This document shows, in pieces, positions 34,686-44,180 of a stretch of 64,000 bases of DNA (positions within the stretch are counted from its first letter, which is position 1; the number at the start of each line of letters is the position of its first letter). Origin of the DNA: Denitratisoma oestradiolicum (GTDB lineage Bacteria > Pseudomonadota > Gammaproteobacteria > Burkholderiales > Rhodocyclaceae); the NCBI RefSeq assembly GCF_902813185.1, contig NZ_LR778301.1, positions 1,240,001-1,304,000 on the forward strand, given 5' to 3'. A model generated the notes under the pieces. That model had not been told where the DNA came from. It ran no database searches and was given only the letters and a program-made list of their open reading frames with translations. The position numbers were made by a program, and so were the translations under genes.

Positions 34686-37292
34686 GTGAGCAATCGACAG
34701 CCTGAGCAGAATTCCCTGAAGCCGGGGAAGTGGATCAAATCGACCTGCAAGATGTGCCTGCATTCCTGCAACACGCGGGTGCATATCACCGATGAGGGCA
34801 TCATCAACAAGATCGAGGGTGAACCGAGCAGCCCGAGCAACAACGGTCGCCTCTGCCCCAAGGGCAATGCGGCGATCATGCGTCATTACGATCCGACCCG
34901 CTTCAAGACGCCCCTGCGCCGCACCAACCCGAACAAGGGGCCCGGTGTCGATCCGAAATGGGAGCCCATCAGCTGGGACGAGGCCTACGACATCGTCGGC
35001 CGGGAGCTGAAGCGCACCCGGGATGAGGACCCGCGCAAGCTGCTGCCGGCCATCAACAACTTCCAGAAGCTGTTCCTCTGGGCCTGGCCGGCGGCCTTCG
35101 GTTCCGCCAACTTCTTCTCCTCGGTGGGCAACTTCTGCGGCGGCGGCTACCACCCGATGAACGGCTTCGTGCACTCGGCCTTCGCCGCGGCCAACGACGT
35201 CAATTACTGCAACTACTGGATCAACAACGGCGGCGGCGATGGCTTTTCCTCCCACCTCCATACTGCCGCCCAGGCCAATCATGTGGCCAAGGCCCGCATC
35301 GAACGCAATATGCGGGTGGTCACCGTGGAGCCGCGCCTGTCCATCGGCGGCGCCAAGGCCAACGAGTGGGTGCCGATCCGCCCGGCCACCGATCGCCAGT
35401 TCGCCCTCGGCCTGTGCCATGTGCTGGTGTATGAGAATCTCTACGACGCCAAGTTCCTCAAGAAGGACACCAACGCCCCCTACCTGGTGGGGCCCGACGG
35501 CTACTTCGTGCGCAACGAGAACGGGGACATCTACGTCTGGGACGCCAAGGACAACTGCGCCAAGCTCTGGAACGATCCGACCCTCAAGGACTTTGCCCTG
35601 GAGGGTGTCTATGAGGTGAATGGGGTCACCTGCCGTCCGGCCTTCCAGCGCTTCAAGGACATCCTGGCCGAGTGCACCCCGGAGCAGATGTCCAAGGTCA
35701 CCACCGTGCCGGCGGAAACCATCCGCCGCATCGCCCGGGAATTCGCCAAGGCGGCCCAGATCGGTTCCTTCATCGAGATCGAGGACCGCATCCTGCCCCT
35801 GCGGCCCGCCGCCTACAACTACTACCGGGGCGCCCAGGGCCACAAGTACAGCGCCATGGCCAACCAGTCCTTCAAGCTGGTGAACTTCCTGGTGGGGGCC
35901 ATCGACACCCCCGGGGGCCATGTGGGCGCCACCCTGGACGACCAGATGGTGGAGATCCGCGGCGGCTGCGGCGCCATCACCCCGGGGGAGAGCGGCATGA
36001 TGCACGCCAACCCCCACCAGCTGCATCCGGAAGTGCCCTTCTCCTTTCCGCCCAACGAGGTGCATCTGATGGGCTATTTCCCCATCGGTGTCGACCCGGG
36101 CCACCTGGCCCAGGAGACCCTGATGAATCCGGAGAAGTACAACCTCGACTACCGCCCGGACACGATGCTGCTGTGCCATTCCAATCCCATGTGGAACATC
36201 AGCGGTAGCCGCAAGGAGTGGTACAAGATCATGAGCGGGATGCGCTTCATCGCCGCCATCGACATCCTGCCCAATGAAAGCAACGAGTGGGCGGACATCA
36301 TCCTGCCGGCCCACGATCTGCTCGAATCCTGGAACATGACCATGATCGAGCCGCCTCACCATGAGGGCATGTGCCTGCGCCAGCCGGCGACGCCGCCGAT
36401 CTACGATACCCGGGCCGAGGAGGAAATCTTCTACGAGCTTTCCAAGCGCATCGGCATCCTGGACATCTGGAACAACATCCTCAACTACGTGAATGGCTTC
36501 CACCAGAAGCCGGAGCTGCTGCTGGAGGCGGACCGGACCTATACCGACCGCGAGATCGCCGAGCGCAAGGGCAAGCTCTGGAACGGCAAGGACCTGGACT
36601 GGTACATCGAGCACGGCCATGCCGTGACGCCGCGCCGTCCGGACAAGTGGTACCGGCCCTGGGACGGCATGCGTCTGCACTTCTACATCGAGGACATCCT
36701 GAAGGCCCGGGACGACCTGAAGCAGAAGATGGAGGCTGCCGACGTGCCGATCCGCCATCAGTGGTCCTGGGGCGACTATCAGCCCCTGCCGACACCGGTG
36801 CCCGATCCGGTGCTGCTGGAGCCGGCCGAGTACGACATGTTCGCGATCACCTTCAAGGACATCCAGATCAACTTCGGCGAGAGCACCAGCAACCCCTGGA
36901 TCAAGGACATCACCTACAACGATCCGGTCCATACCTCGGTGCTGATCAACACCGCCACCGCGGCCAGCAAGGGGCTGCAAACCGGCGATGTGGTGCGCAT
37001 CCAGTCCCCCTACGGCAGCATCGTCGCCCGGCTGGCCACCTCTCAGGGGGTGCATCCGGAAACGGTGTGCGTCTCCAACGCCCTGACCCGGGTGGCCATC
37101 CAGCACAGCGGCGTGCGCGTCGGCGGCGGCAGTTTCAACGACCTGTTGCCGGCAAACCTGGAGAACACCGATGCCTGTAGCGGCCAGCCCGAGACGGTGG
37201 CCAAGGTCAAACTCATCAAACTCACGGAATTGCCCCCCGAACTCCTGGCGGCCAATTCCGTGTATGCCGGCGAAAAAGGGAGGATGCACTGA
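34686..37292 (+). CDS. DMSO-reductase-family molybdoenzyme catalytic subunit (PadB-like), copy 1
   Basis: An 868-residue molybdopterin-bisMGD oxidoreductase. The N-terminal 4Fe-4S motif is C21-x2-C24-x3-C28 with C57 (in LCPKGN), followed by the molybdopterin domains and a C-terminal Molydop_binding domain (LQTGDVVRIQSPYGSIVARLA). There is no Tat signal, so it works in the cytoplasm. Size, lack of signal and partner genes resemble phenylacetyl-CoA:acceptor oxidoreductase PadBCD, which oxidises an alpha-CH2 of an aryl-acetyl-CoA; other substrates are possible. GTG 34686 is chosen because GGAGGAGG stands nine bases before it and it aligns with copy 2. It overlaps the next gene by one base. Confidence 0.85.
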   Translation: MSNRQPEQNSLKPGKWIKSTCKMCLHSCNTRVHITDEGIINKIEGEPSSPSNNGRLCPKGNAAIMRHYDPTRFKTPLRRTNPNKGPGVDPKWEPISWDEAYDIVGRELKRTRDEDPRKLLPAINNFQKLFLWAWPAAFGSANFFSSVGNFCGGGYHPMNGFVHSAFAAANDVNYCNYWINNGGGDGFSSHLHTAAQANHVAKARIERNMRVVTVEPRLSIGGAKANEWVPIRPATDRQFALGLCHVLVYENLYDAKFLKKDTNAPYLVGPDGYFVRNENGDIYVWDAKDNCAKLWNDPTLKDFALEGVYEVNGVTCRPAFQRFKDILAECTPEQMSKVTTVPAETIRRIAREFAKAAQIGSFIEIEDRILPLRPAAYNYYRGAQGHKYSAMANQSFKLVNFLVGAIDTPGGHVGATLDDQMVEIRGGCGAITPGESGMMHANPHQLHPEVPFSFPPNEVHLMGYFPIGVDPGHLAQETLMNPEKYNLDYRPDTMLLCHSNPMWNISGSRKEWYKIMSGMRFIAAIDILPNESNEWADIILPAHDLLESWNMTMIEPPHHEGMCLRQPATPPIYDTRAEEEIFYELSKRIGILDIWNNILNYVNGFHQKPELLLEADRTYTDREIAERKGKLWNGKDLDWYIEHGHAVTPRRPDKWYRPWDGMRLHFYIEDILKARDDLKQKMEAADVPIRHQWSWGDYQPLPTPVPDPVLLEPAEYDMFAITFKDIQINFGESTSNPWIKDITYNDPVHTSVLINTATAASKGLQTGDVVRIQSPYGSIVARLATSQGVHPETVCVSNALTRVAIQHSGVRVGGGSFNDLLPANLENTDACSGQPETVAKVKLIKLTELPPELLAANSVYAGEKGRMH

Positions 37293-37906
37293 TGGCTAAG
37301 TGGGGTATGGTTTTCGACTTGCGCCGCTGCATCGGCTGCAATGCCTGCACGGTGGCCTGCAAGCAGGAGAACAGCCTGCCGAACGGGGTGTTCTTCACCA
37401 AGACGCTGTCCGAGGAGATCGGCGAGTTTCCCAAGGCCAGCCGGATGTACATCCCGACGATCTGCAACCATTGCGAGGACGCACCTTGCGAACGGGTCTG
37501 CCCCACCGGCGCCACCTACACCCGGGCCGACGGCATCGTCCTGGTGGACAAGGAAAAGTGCATCGGCTGCGGTTCCTGCATCGTGGCCTGTCCCTACGAC
37601 CAGCGCACTCGCCTGGAACCGGAGATGCTGGAGCGGGGCCTGTTCGGCAATGGCCAACTGACGCCTTTCGAGCAGCAGGGCTACGAGCGCTGGACGGCGG
37701 GCACGGCGGTCAAATGCACCTTCTGCCATGAGCGGGTGGATGCCGGCCTGGAGCCGGCCTGCGTGGTCACCTGTCCAACGGAGGCACGAATTTTCGGGGA
37801 CCTGGACGATCCGGAGAGCAAGGTGCGGCGCCTGATCCACGAGCGACACGGCCGCCAGCCCATGCCGGAGAAGAACACCGATCCCAAGGTGTTCTATATC
37901 GACTGA
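37292..37906 (+). CDS. 4Fe-4S electron-transfer subunit (PadC/DmsB-like), copy 1
   Basis: A 204-residue polyferredoxin with four 4Fe-4S binding groups: CIGCNACTVAC, CNHCEDAPCERVC, CIGCGSCIVAC, and CTFCHERVDAGLEPACVVTC. It wires the catalytic subunit to the membrane subunit. ATG overlaps the previous stop (TGATG) and has AGGGAGG upstream. It is closely similar to the second copy at 41597-42211. Confidence 0.92.
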   Translation: MAKWGMVFDLRRCIGCNACTVACKQENSLPNGVFFTKTLSEEIGEFPKASRMYIPTICNHCEDAPCERVCPTGATYTRADGIVLVDKEKCIGCGSCIVACPYDQRTRLEPEMLERGLFGNGQLTPFEQQGYERWTAGTAVKCTFCHERVDAGLEPACVVTCPTEARIFGDLDDPESKVRRLIHERHGRQPMPEKNTDPKVFYID

Positions 37907-37961
37907 TTTCCCACGGTGTGGCCCCGGCGTGGGGCGCCCCGGTGTTCCAGGAGGAAGTGAA

Positions 37962-38861
37962 ATGTTGGCGAAAAACCTAGATGTGGTGGGCAGCGAATTC
38001 CGCGTCGGCTACCGCATGCAGAAGTCGTGGGGCATGTCCATGGCGACGGCCTTCTTCTTCGGCGAGGCCGGGGCCGGGCTGTATTTTGTGTCCCAGTTCT
38101 ACAACCTGGTGCCCGGCATGGTGCTGGGTCTGTTGATGGTGATCTTCGGCAAGGGGGGCGGCCATCTGCTGCACCTGGGCAAGCCCTCCCGGGGCTGGCG
38201 CGCCTTCACCCGTCCCAACAGTTCCTGGATCAGCCGGGGCCTGTGGGCCATCACCCTGTTTGCCAGCTTCGGCACCCTGCATTTGATCGACCTGAACGCG
38301 GGCCTGCTGCCCCGGCCCCTGTCGCTGCTGGTGGCGGGCGTGGCGATCGCCGGTTGCCTGGTGATCATGGTGTATCAGGGCTTTGCCATGTCCCACTCAT
38401 CCTCCATCACCCTCTGGAGTTCCGGCCTGATGCCCCTGGCCAGCCTGACCTACGCCCTGCTCAACGGCGTGATGCTGACCCTGGTGATCGGCTACAACAC
38501 GCTGGCCGCCACCCGGCCCGAGGCCCTGCCGATGTTGCAGATGGCGGCCTTCGGCCTGGTGCTCTATGGCTTCGTGATGATCCTGAGCCTGCTGCACAGC
38601 GCCAAATACGGTTCCGGCGGCGGCCGCAAGTCGGTGGAACTGCTGGTGCAGGGTGCCTTCTCCGGCTACTTCGTACCCGTCGTGCTGGTGCTCGGCTTCG
38701 TCGTCTCCGGCGTGATGCTGACCCTGGCGGACAAGGACCTGATCACCATGATCCTGGTGGCGGGCTGTGAGCTGACCGGCTATTACGCCTTCCGGGTGCT
38801 GATGTTCAAGGCCGGCACCTACGATCCTGTGTTGAGTTTTGCCCCCAAGTTCAAGAACTGA
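37962..38861 (+). CDS. NrfD/DmsC-like membrane subunit (PadD-like), copy 1
   Basis: A 299-residue integral membrane protein with about eight predicted helices and the NrfD-family pattern (FFFGEAGAGLYFVSQFYN, HLLHLGKPSRGWRAF, SSWISRGLWAI). It anchors the enzyme and exchanges electrons with quinone. ATG 37962 follows AGGAGG; a longer frame lacks a site. A GGGGCGCCCC palindrome (37931-37940) lies in the 55-base gap before it. Confidence 0.9.
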   Translation: MLAKNLDVVGSEFRVGYRMQKSWGMSMATAFFFGEAGAGLYFVSQFYNLVPGMVLGLLMVIFGKGGGHLLHLGKPSRGWRAFTRPNSSWISRGLWAITLFASFGTLHLIDLNAGLLPRPLSLLVAGVAIAGCLVIMVYQGFAMSHSSSITLWSSGLMPLASLTYALLNGVMLTLVIGYNTLAATRPEALPMLQMAAFGLVLYGFVMILSLLHSAKYGSGGGRKSVELLVQGAFSGYFVPVVLVLGFVVSGVMLTLADKDLITMILVAGCELTGYYAFRVLMFKAGTYDPVLSFAPKFKN

Positions 38862-38969
38862 TTCTTTGGTTGGTAAGTTGTTTGTAATGCCGTCATCAAC
38901 ATACTCCGGCCTGTTTCGAGCGGAGAGCCATAACCAGGCAGCACCCCTTCCCCAACGGAGGTCATGCAA

Positions 38970-41597
38970 GTGAATAGCAGAGACATCAATCAGAATTCCC
39001 TGAAGCCAGGGAAGTGGTTCAACTCGACGTGCAAGATGTGCCTGCACTCCTGTTCCACCCGGGTCCATGTCACAGCGGATGGAGTGATCAACAAGATCGA
39101 GGGCAACCCCACCAATCCGTCCAATGCCGGCAAGCTCTGTCCCAAGGGCAACGCGGGCATCATGCGCCATTACGATCCCCAGCGCTTTCAGCAGCCACTG
39201 CGTCGCACCAACCCGGAGAAGGGCCCCGGTGTCGATCCCAAGTGGGAACCCATCAGCTGGGAGGAGGCCCTGGACATCACCGCCCGGGAGATCAAGAAGT
39301 CCCTGGATGAGGACCCCCGCAAGATCATGCCCTCCCTGGAAGACTTCCAGAAGATGCATATCTGGTTCTGGCCCCTGGCCATCGGCAACCACAACTTCTA
39401 TCAGTCCGGCGGCACCATGTGCGGCGGGGCCTACCATCCGCTGAATGGCTACATTCATTCCGCCTTCGGTGCGGTGAACGACGCCAAGTACTGCAACTTC
39501 TGGATCAGCAACGGTGCCGGTGATGGTTTCTCCTCCCACCTCCACGCCGCGGCGGCTTCCCACTGGGTGGCCAAGGCCCGCATCGAACGGGGCATGAAGG
39601 TGGTGGCGGTGGAGCCGCGCATGTCCATCGCCGGGGCCAAGGCCGAGGAGTGGGTGCCCATCCGTCCGGCCACGGACCGCCATTTCGCCATGAGCATGAG
39701 CCACGTGCTGGTCTATGAGGGCCTGTGCGATTACGTGTTCCTGCGCAAGGACACCAATGCTCCCTACCTGGTGGGACCGGACCAGTTCTTCGTGCGGAAT
39801 GCCGACCGCCAGATCTATGTCTGGGATACGGCCGACAACTGCGCCAAGCTCTGGAACGATCCCAGCCTGAAGAACGAGAACCTGGCCCTGGAAGGCGAGT
39901 ATGTGGTGAACGGCGTGAAGTGCCGCCCCGCCTTTCAGGTCTACAAGGACACTCTCAAGGATGCCTCCCCCGAGGCCATGGAAAAGATCACCACGGTGCC
40001 GCCCGACACGGTACGGCGCATCGCCCGGGAGTTCGCCAAGGAGGCCCGCATCGGCGAGACCATGACCCTGGAGGATGGGCGCACGGTGCCCTTCCGCCCC
40101 GCCGCCTACAATTACTACCGGGGCGCCCAGGGCCACAAGACCGGGATGATGACCAATCATGCCTTCCAGCTCACCAACATGCTGATCGGCAATATCGACC
40201 ATCCCGGCGGCCGTTGCGGCGTCACCATCACCGACGGCTGCGTGGACAACAACCACTGCCAGCCCGGCGAAAGTGGCCAGATGCTGGGTACGCCCCACCA
40301 GCTGGGGCACATGCCGCCTTTCTCCTGGCCGCCCAATGAATACCATCTGGCCGGCTTCTTCCCGGTGGGGGTGAATGGTCCCCACCTCAACATGCTGTCC
40401 TATCTGGAGCCGGAGAAGTACGGTTCCACCTTCAAGCCCGACGTCCTGGTGAACTGCCACTCCAATCCGGTCTGGGCCATCCAGGGCCCCCGGGACAAGT
40501 GGCTCCAGTTCCTGAAGGACATGCGCTTCATCGTCTGCGTGGATGTGATCCCCACGGAGATGACCGACTTCGCCGACATCATCCTGCCCTCCAGCGACTA
40601 TCTGGAAACCTGGAACGGAGTGATGATCGAGCCGCCGTACACCGAGGGCATCTGCTTCCGTCAGCCCATCACGCCGCCCATCTACGACACCAAGAGCGAG
40701 GAGGAAATCTTCTTCGAACTCTCCGAGCGGCTCGGGGTGCTGGACCAGTACAACGAGGTGATCAACATGATCCTGGGCTTCAACCAGAAGCCCCACCTGA
40801 AGCTGGAACCGGGCAAGAAGTACACCGACCGGGACATCGCCGAGCGCGTCGGCCTGCTCTGGAACGACAAGCCCATCGAGTGGTACATGGAGCACGGTCA
40901 TTCCTCCACCGAGCGGCGCCTGGACAAGTGGTACCGGCCCTGGGATGGCATGCGCCTGCTGTTCTACATCGAGGACCTGCCGGTGCAGCGGGAAATCCTG
41001 CGCCAGCAGTTCGAGGAGGCCCAGGTGCCGTTCCGCAATGAATGGCCCTTCGAGGACTACCAACCCCTGCCCACCACGGTGCTGGACCCGATCCACCTGG
41101 AGCCGGCGGAGTACAACCTCTACGCCATCACCTTCAAGGACATCCAGCTCAATTTCGGCGAGAGCCTGTCCAATCCCTGGATCAAGGACATCACCTACCG
41201 GGACCCGGTTCATACCGGCCTGCTGCTCAATCGGGCCACGGCCGAGAAGCTGGGCTTCGCCGATGGCGACATCGTGCTGGTGGAGTCGCCCTATGGCCGG
41301 CTCTATGGGCGCCTGGCCACCACCGAGTCGATCCATCACGAAACCCTGGGCGTCTCCAACGCCCTGTCCCGCACCAAGAGCGAGAACCGCTCGGTGCTGA
41401 TGTCCGGGGGCCACTACAACGACATGCTGCCCTACGACATGCGCAACACCGATGGCGCCACCGGCCAGCCCGAAACCAGCTGCCGCGTGAAGATCACCAA
41501 GCTCGATGACTGGCCCGACTTCCTCAAGCACGGATCGACCGTCTATGACTTCGTGGACTCGATCCAGAACGCCAAGGGCAAGGGAGGGCAACACTGA
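38970..41597 (+). CDS. DMSO-reductase-family molybdoenzyme catalytic subunit (PadB-like), copy 2
   Basis: A 875-residue paralogue of the protein at 34686. The same Cys pattern is at C21, C24, C28 and C57, and long stretches are nearly identical in the first 90 residues, then diverging. I chose GTG 38970: it aligns with the GTG of copy 1 and is spaced eight bases from ACGGAGG, whereas ATG 38964 is too close. Differences include a short insertion near the ENLALEG segment and a TMTLEDGRTV loop absent from copy 1, so substrate ranges may differ. It is cytoplasmic. The stop overlaps the next ATG. Confidence 0.85.
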   Translation: MNSRDINQNSLKPGKWFNSTCKMCLHSCSTRVHVTADGVINKIEGNPTNPSNAGKLCPKGNAGIMRHYDPQRFQQPLRRTNPEKGPGVDPKWEPISWEEALDITAREIKKSLDEDPRKIMPSLEDFQKMHIWFWPLAIGNHNFYQSGGTMCGGAYHPLNGYIHSAFGAVNDAKYCNFWISNGAGDGFSSHLHAAAASHWVAKARIERGMKVVAVEPRMSIAGAKAEEWVPIRPATDRHFAMSMSHVLVYEGLCDYVFLRKDTNAPYLVGPDQFFVRNADRQIYVWDTADNCAKLWNDPSLKNENLALEGEYVVNGVKCRPAFQVYKDTLKDASPEAMEKITTVPPDTVRRIAREFAKEARIGETMTLEDGRTVPFRPAAYNYYRGAQGHKTGMMTNHAFQLTNMLIGNIDHPGGRCGVTITDGCVDNNHCQPGESGQMLGTPHQLGHMPPFSWPPNEYHLAGFFPVGVNGPHLNMLSYLEPEKYGSTFKPDVLVNCHSNPVWAIQGPRDKWLQFLKDMRFIVCVDVIPTEMTDFADIILPSSDYLETWNGVMIEPPYTEGICFRQPITPPIYDTKSEEEIFFELSERLGVLDQYNEVINMILGFNQKPHLKLEPGKKYTDRDIAERVGLLWNDKPIEWYMEHGHSSTERRLDKWYRPWDGMRLLFYIEDLPVQREILRQQFEEAQVPFRNEWPFEDYQPLPTTVLDPIHLEPAEYNLYAITFKDIQLNFGESLSNPWIKDITYRDPVHTGLLLNRATAEKLGFADGDIVLVESPYGRLYGRLATTESIHHETLGVSNALSRTKSENRSVLMSGGHYNDMLPYDMRNTDGATGQPETSCRVKITKLDDWPDFLKHGSTVYDFVDSIQNAKGKGGQH

Positions 41598-42211
41598 TGG
41601 CCAAGATGGGAATGGTCTTCGACCTCAAGGCCTGCATCGGCTGCAACGCCTGCGTGGTGGCCTGCAAGCAGGAAAATTCACTGCCCGACGGTGTCTTCTT
41701 CACCCGGACCCTGAGCTACGAGCATGGCGAGTACCCCAACGCCAAGCGGGTGTACATCCCCACCATCTGCAACCAGTGCGAGGACGCCCCCTGTGAGAAG
41801 GTCTGCCCCAGCGGCGCCACCTTCACCCGGGAAGACGGCATCGTCATGGTGGATCGGGACAAGTGCATCGGCTGCAGCAGTTGTGCGGTGGCCTGCCCCT
41901 ACGACATGCGCACCATGCTGGACAAGGCCATGTTCGAGAACGGCCTGTTCGGCACCGGCGAGCTGACGCCTTTCGAGAAGCAGGGCTACGAGCGCTTCAC
42001 GCCGGGCACTTCGGTCAAGTGCGATTTCTGCAGCCAGCGGGTGGATGCCGGACTGAACCCCGCCTGTGTCGCCACCTGCCCGACCAATGCCCGCATCTTC
42101 GGCGACCTGGATGACCCCAACAGTGCTCCCAGCAAGCTGATCAAGGAGCGCAACGGTCGCCAGCCCCTGCCGGAAAAAGGCACCAAGCCCAAGGTCTATT
42201 ACGTAGACTGA
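41597..42211 (+). CDS. 4Fe-4S electron-transfer subunit (PadC/DmsB-like), copy 2
   Basis: A 204-residue four-cluster ferredoxin with CIGCNACVVAC, CNQCEDAPCEKVC, CIGCSSCAVAC and the CDFCSQRVDAGLNPACVATC group. It has the same length as copy 1 and is clearly paralogous. Overlap with the catalytic gene (TGATG) shows translational coupling. Confidence 0.92.
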   Translation: MAKMGMVFDLKACIGCNACVVACKQENSLPDGVFFTRTLSYEHGEYPNAKRVYIPTICNQCEDAPCEKVCPSGATFTREDGIVMVDRDKCIGCSSCAVACPYDMRTMLDKAMFENGLFGTGELTPFEKQGYERFTPGTSVKCDFCSQRVDAGLNPACVATCPTNARIFGDLDDPNSAPSKLIKERNGRQPLPEKGTKPKVYYVD

Positions 42212-42247
42212 AGTGGTCCGACACTCAATTGCCAGGTGGATACCTCA

Positions 42248-43168
42248 ATGACAAGCACAGATAACCGCATGGTCGGCAACTCCTTCAAACTGGGTTACCG
42301 CTTCCAGCGCTACTGGGACACCTCCATGGCCATTGCCTTCTTCTCCGCGGAAGTCGGCACCGGCCTGTTCCTGGTGTCTTTCTATTGCAACTACGTGCCC
42401 GGCATGATCCTCGGTCTGTTGATCACCGGAACCCTCAAGCCGTATTTCCATCTCGCCCACATGGGCGTGCCGGGCAAATCCTGGCGGGCCATCCTGCGTC
42501 CTGATCGTTCCTGGGTCAGTCGCGGTGCCCTCGCCGTGGTGGCCCTGATCGGCTTTGGGGGCCTCCATGTGATTGATGCCCTGGTGGGCCTGGGTGCCCT
42601 GCTGGGGCTGCCTTCCGGGCTGTCCACCCTGGTGGGCTATCTGGCGGTGGCAGGCGCCCTGGTGGTGATGTGCTATCAGGGCCTGGCCATGTCCCATTCC
42701 GAGGCCCTCACCCTGTGGGCCAGCCCCCTGCTGCCAGTGTCGAGCTTCTGCTATGCCCTGACGGCAGGAGTGCTGCTGGAACTGGCCGTGGGCTGGGGCA
42801 GCCTCGACGTCCTGCTGCTGCAAGGCCTGATCAAGGCGGCCGTCCTGCTGCTCATGATCGATACCCTGGTGGTTTTCGGCATCCTGATGCTGGCCCGGCG
42901 CAAGTCCCAGGGCGGGGCCTTCTCCGCGGAGTTGCTGCTGCAGGGGGAATACGCCTCGCCCTTCCGCAACCTGGTGCTGCTGTTGGGCCTGGGCGTGCCT
43001 GTGGCCCTGATGGCCCTGGGGGGAGGTTCCCATCTGGTGGTGATCCTGGCCAGCCTGGCGATGCTGGGCGGATTCTTCACCTTCCGCATCCTGATGTTCA
43101 GGGCGGCGGTGTTCGAACCCATCACCCACGACCTGGCCGGCAGCATCGGCCTGCCCACGGCGCGCTAG
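42248..43168 (+). CDS. NrfD/DmsC-like membrane subunit (PadD-like), copy 2
   Basis: A 306-residue, eight-helix membrane protein with AFFSAEVGTGLFLVSFY, HLAHMGVPGKSWRAIL and RSWVSRGALAV, matching copy 1 helix by helix but more diverged than the iron-sulfur subunit. ATG 42248 is chosen with AGGTGG about 10 bases upstream; GTG 42236 is possible. It completes the second three-gene module. Confidence 0.9.
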   Translation: MTSTDNRMVGNSFKLGYRFQRYWDTSMAIAFFSAEVGTGLFLVSFYCNYVPGMILGLLITGTLKPYFHLAHMGVPGKSWRAILRPDRSWVSRGALAVVALIGFGGLHVIDALVGLGALLGLPSGLSTLVGYLAVAGALVVMCYQGLAMSHSEALTLWASPLLPVSSFCYALTAGVLLELAVGWGSLDVLLLQGLIKAAVLLLMIDTLVVFGILMLARRKSQGGAFSAELLLQGEYASPFRNLVLLLGLGVPVALMALGGGSHLVVILASLAMLGGFFTFRILMFRAAVFEPITHDLAGSIGLPTAR

Positions 43169-43180
43169 GAGCACCCAGCC

Positions 43181-44089
43181 ATGGGACCGGTGGGCCTGCC
43201 CCGGCACGGCGACTTCGGCACCCGGGCGGCAGTGGCGGAGGAAATCTCCATCGGTGCCGACGGCCCGGTACCGGTGGACTGCCGGGTGGTGCTGGAGGAT
43301 GTGCTCACCCTGGACATCGAGGGCATCGGCACCTACGCCCTGATGTGGACCCCCACCGAGGACAACCGCCAGGCTGTCGGCTTCACCATCGAGGACGGCA
43401 TCCTCTCCGACGAGGGGGTGCCCGAGGCCCTGGCCCTGGCGGCGGGATTCGCCTTCACCGAGGGCATCGTCGATCGTCTTTCCGACATCGTTTCCATGTC
43501 CATCTGCCCCGAGCGGCCTGACGTGGTGCGCATCATCCTGGCCCATCCGGAGGAAATCAGCGTGCGCCGCCGCAATGTGGTGATGAACAGCTCCTGCGGC
43601 ATCTGCGGCGGCCGGGACCAACTGGAAGAGACCATGGCCTGCGCCCCCCGGGTGCCGGACAGCCTGCGCATGTCCGTGGCCGACTTCATGTCAATCCGGG
43701 ACGCCATGCAGGACCACCAGGGCATCTTCGGCCGCACCGGCGGCGCCCATGGCGCAGCGGTGTTCGACCGTGACCGGAAGGTGGTGGCCGTGGCCGAGGA
43801 TCTGGGTCGGCACAATGCCCTGGACAAGGTGATCGGCTATCGCTTTCTCAGCGGTCTGGGTTTTGACGGCTGTGGTGCCTACATATCCAGCCGCGTCAGT
43901 TACGAAATGGTGGCCAAGTCGGTGCGTGCCGGCTTTGAAGTCCTCGCCGCCATTTCGGCGCCTTCCTCCATGGCCATCGATCTAGCGGATCGCTTCGGCA
44001 TCACCCTGTGCGGTTTCGTGCGGGGACCGGGGGCCAAGGTTTATACCCATGTCCATCGGTTGATGGACGCAAAATCGACAGCGGGTTAG
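43181..44089 (+). CDS. fdhD: FdhD-family sulfurtransferase for Mo-bisMGD enzymes
   Basis: A 302-residue FdhD protein. The CxxC motif is in NSSCGICGG (C139, C142), and the family blocks GAHGAAVFDRDRKVVAVAEDLGRHNALDKVIG and SSRVSYEMVAKSVRAG are present. FdhD passes sulfur from a cysteine desulfurase to the bisMGD molybdenum atom, needed for formate dehydrogenase-type enzymes. Its place 12 bases after the second molybdoenzyme module suggests those enzymes need a sulfido ligand for activity. AGGAGC precedes the ATG. Confidence 0.92.
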   Translation: MGPVGLPRHGDFGTRAAVAEEISIGADGPVPVDCRVVLEDVLTLDIEGIGTYALMWTPTEDNRQAVGFTIEDGILSDEGVPEALALAAGFAFTEGIVDRLSDIVSMSICPERPDVVRIILAHPEEISVRRRNVVMNSSCGICGGRDQLEETMACAPRVPDSLRMSVADFMSIRDAMQDHQGIFGRTGGAHGAAVFDRDRKVVAVAEDLGRHNALDKVIGYRFLSGLGFDGCGAYISSRVSYEMVAKSVRAGFEVLAAISAPSSMAIDLADRFGITLCGFVRGPGAKVYTHVHRLMDAKSTAG

Positions 44090-44180
44090 TCTCGCTTTTT
44101 GTCTCCATCCTTGTCTGGCCCCCGGCGGCAAGGAAGTCAAAGCATGGCCTGACGACCCTGTTGGTCGCGGTCGTGAAATC

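Noticed and set aside
38397..41594. A 1065-codon open frame antisense to the second molybdoenzyme catalytic gene
   Set aside because: Low-complexity His/Gly/Val-rich translation with no family resemblance. It mirrors the codon bias of the real plus-strand gene, which has intact cofactor motifs.
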